Origin: DATKIY01 sp035543875 | Lineage (GTDB): Bacteria; Actinomycetota; Actinomycetes; JAHEKZ01 | Direction of reading: 5' to 3' | Length of the DNA stretch: 5,870 nucleotides | NCBI GenBank assembly: GCA_035543875.1 | Contig: DATKIY010000186.1 | Span: forward strand, 1 to 5,870 | Part shown: in pieces, positions 4,997 through 5,870 of the stretch | Position numbering within the stretch: position 1 is the first letter of the stretch | How the letters are laid out: each line of letters starts with the position of its first letter | The notes under the pieces: model-generated | Database searches by the model: none | Told to the model about the DNA's origin: nothing | What the model saw: only the letters and a program-made list of their open reading frames with translations | Position numbers and translations under genes: made by a program

Positions 4997-5870
4997 ATGT
5001 CGCGCGTGAGCAATCTTGCTTCGGGCCTCTACCGCGGCGAGGTCTCGTTCGACTTCGTCGGACGGCGAAAACTCTGGTACTCAATCTCCGCAGTACTGCT
5101 GTTTGTTTCGCTTGGTGCGCTTGCCGTCAACGGACTGAAGTTCGGTGTGGAGTTCGAGGGCGGCTCGGTATTTGCGGTGCCTACCGAAACCTGCACTGTT
5201 GAAGTTGCGCGCGATGCAACCACCGAGGTGGTTGGCACCGAGATTGTCCCCATCGTTACCGAGCTGAACAGCTCAAACGGTCGCAGCATTCACGTACAGA
5301 CCGACGCGCTGACCCCGAAAGAAACCACTGAAGTCACGCACTCGCTAGCCGATGCTTGCAACGTCCCAGCGACCACGGTGTCGGCACAGGTTATCGGGCC
5401 GTCATGGGGCGAGCAGATCACCAAGAAGGCGTTTACCGGGCTTGGTGTCTTCTTGATTGCCATCGTGATCTACCTGTCCATCATGTTCGAGTGGCGGATG
5501 GCTGTCGGTGCACTAGTTGCGCTGTTCCACGACGTGTTCATCACGGTGGGTATCTACGCGTTGGTTGGGTTTGAAGTAACTCCCGCCAGCGTCGTCGGTA
5601 TTCTCACCATCTTGGGTTACTCGCTCTACGACACGGTCGTGGTGTTCGACAAGGTCAAGGAGAACACCCGCGGGCTGCTGGGGCTCACGCGCCGCACCTA
5701 CGCCGAGGCCGCCAACCTCGCCCTCAACCAGACGCTGATGCGCTCGATCAACACCTCACTGATCGCGGTGCTGCCGGTCGTCGGGCTGATGGTCGTCGGC
5801 GTCGGGCTGCTCGGCGTCGGCACGCTCGCCGACCTGGCGCTCGTGCAGATGGTCGGGATCCTGGCCGGGG
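4997..5870 (+). CDS. secF: Protein translocase subunit SecF (3' end outside window)
   Basis: SecF is the partner of SecD in the proton-driven accessory complex of the Sec channel. The first 291 residues are present and the frame runs off the window. There is a cytoplasmic N-tail, TM1 at about 27-45, then G-V-E-F-E-G-G (50-56), the actinobacterial form of the conserved G-x-D-F-x-G-G. An extracytoplasmic domain (about 57-140) carries C66 and C121. TM2 to TM4 span about 146-217, including G-Y-S-L-Y-D-T-V-V-V-F-D (207-218); D212 is the conserved membrane aspartate of the proton path. The R-S-I-N-T-S motif precedes TM5 (about 251-275), and TM6 is cut. The ATG follows secD by one base with a strong Shine-Dalgarno. 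Codon usage changes abruptly after codon 207, while the protein remains a normal SecF throughout. Confidence 0.95.
   Translation, partial: MSRVSNLASGLYRGEVSFDFVGRRKLWYSISAVLLFVSLGALAVNGLKFGVEFEGGSVFAVPTETCTVEVARDATTEVVGTEIVPIVTELNSSNGRSIHVQTDALTPKETTEVTHSLADACNVPATTVSAQVIGPSWGEQITKKAFTGLGVFLIAIVIYLSIMFEWRMAVGALVALFHDVFITVGIYALVGFEVTPASVVGILTILGYSLYDTVVVFDKVKENTRGLLGLTRRTYAEAANLALNQTLMRSINTSLIAVLPVVGLMVVGVGLLGVGTLADLALVQMVGILAG
5618..5870 (+). other. Segment of secF with extreme G/C-ending codon use
   Basis: By hand count, secF codons 1-207 include 62 ending in A or T, but codons 208-291 include only one (TCA at 5756). The change falls between GGT (5615) and TAC (5618), at the start of Y-S-L-Y-D-T-V-V-V-F-D-K-V-K-E-N-T-R, one of the most conserved SecF stretches. 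The reading frame is unbroken. Gene conversion from a higher-GC relative or a chimeric assembly joined at a conserved site would both explain it. Confidence 0.7.

Overview
The window is a GC-rich chromosomal segment from an actinobacterium (Actinomycetota; order not determinable from the sequence alone). Four things support this: the gene order ruvC-ruvA-ruvB-yajC-secD-secF, a DUF222/13E12-type HNH nuclease tail, actinobacterial forms of SecD (Ser/Pro/Thr-rich insert, I-T-A-D-S-F-I-V-Y-F-E-R motif) and SecF (G-V-E-F-E-G-G), and a CGAAC-N4-GTTCG SOS box. All genes lie on the + strand.

Layout: 1-269 is the C-terminal 88 codons of an HNH endonuclease whose start lies outside the window. 270-471 is the ruvC leader, with a perfect LexA/SOS box at 393-406. 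472-2650 holds ruvC, ruvA and ruvB, joined by two 4-bp ATGA stop/start overlaps. yajC (2657-2959) follows ruvB by 6 bp. 2960-3186 is the only sizeable gap inside the cluster and contains a 7-bp inverted repeat and three 10-bp direct repeats at exact 20-bp spacing. secD (3187-4995) and secF (4997 to beyond the window end) are separated by one base.

Function: RuvA and RuvB form the motor that branch-migrates Holliday junctions, and RuvC cuts them. The SOS box suggests the set is induced by DNA damage. YajC, SecD and SecF form the accessory membrane complex that assists SecYEG export using the proton gradient. yajC is packed against ruvB and can share its transcript. The structured leader before secD suggests secDF also has its own control.

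No clearly new system was found. The most unusual observations are an abrupt change in codon usage inside secF at about 5618 (hand count: 62 of 207 codons end in A/T before it, 1 of 84 after it), which suggests gene conversion or a chimeric assembly, and the 20-bp-phased triple repeat upstream of secD.
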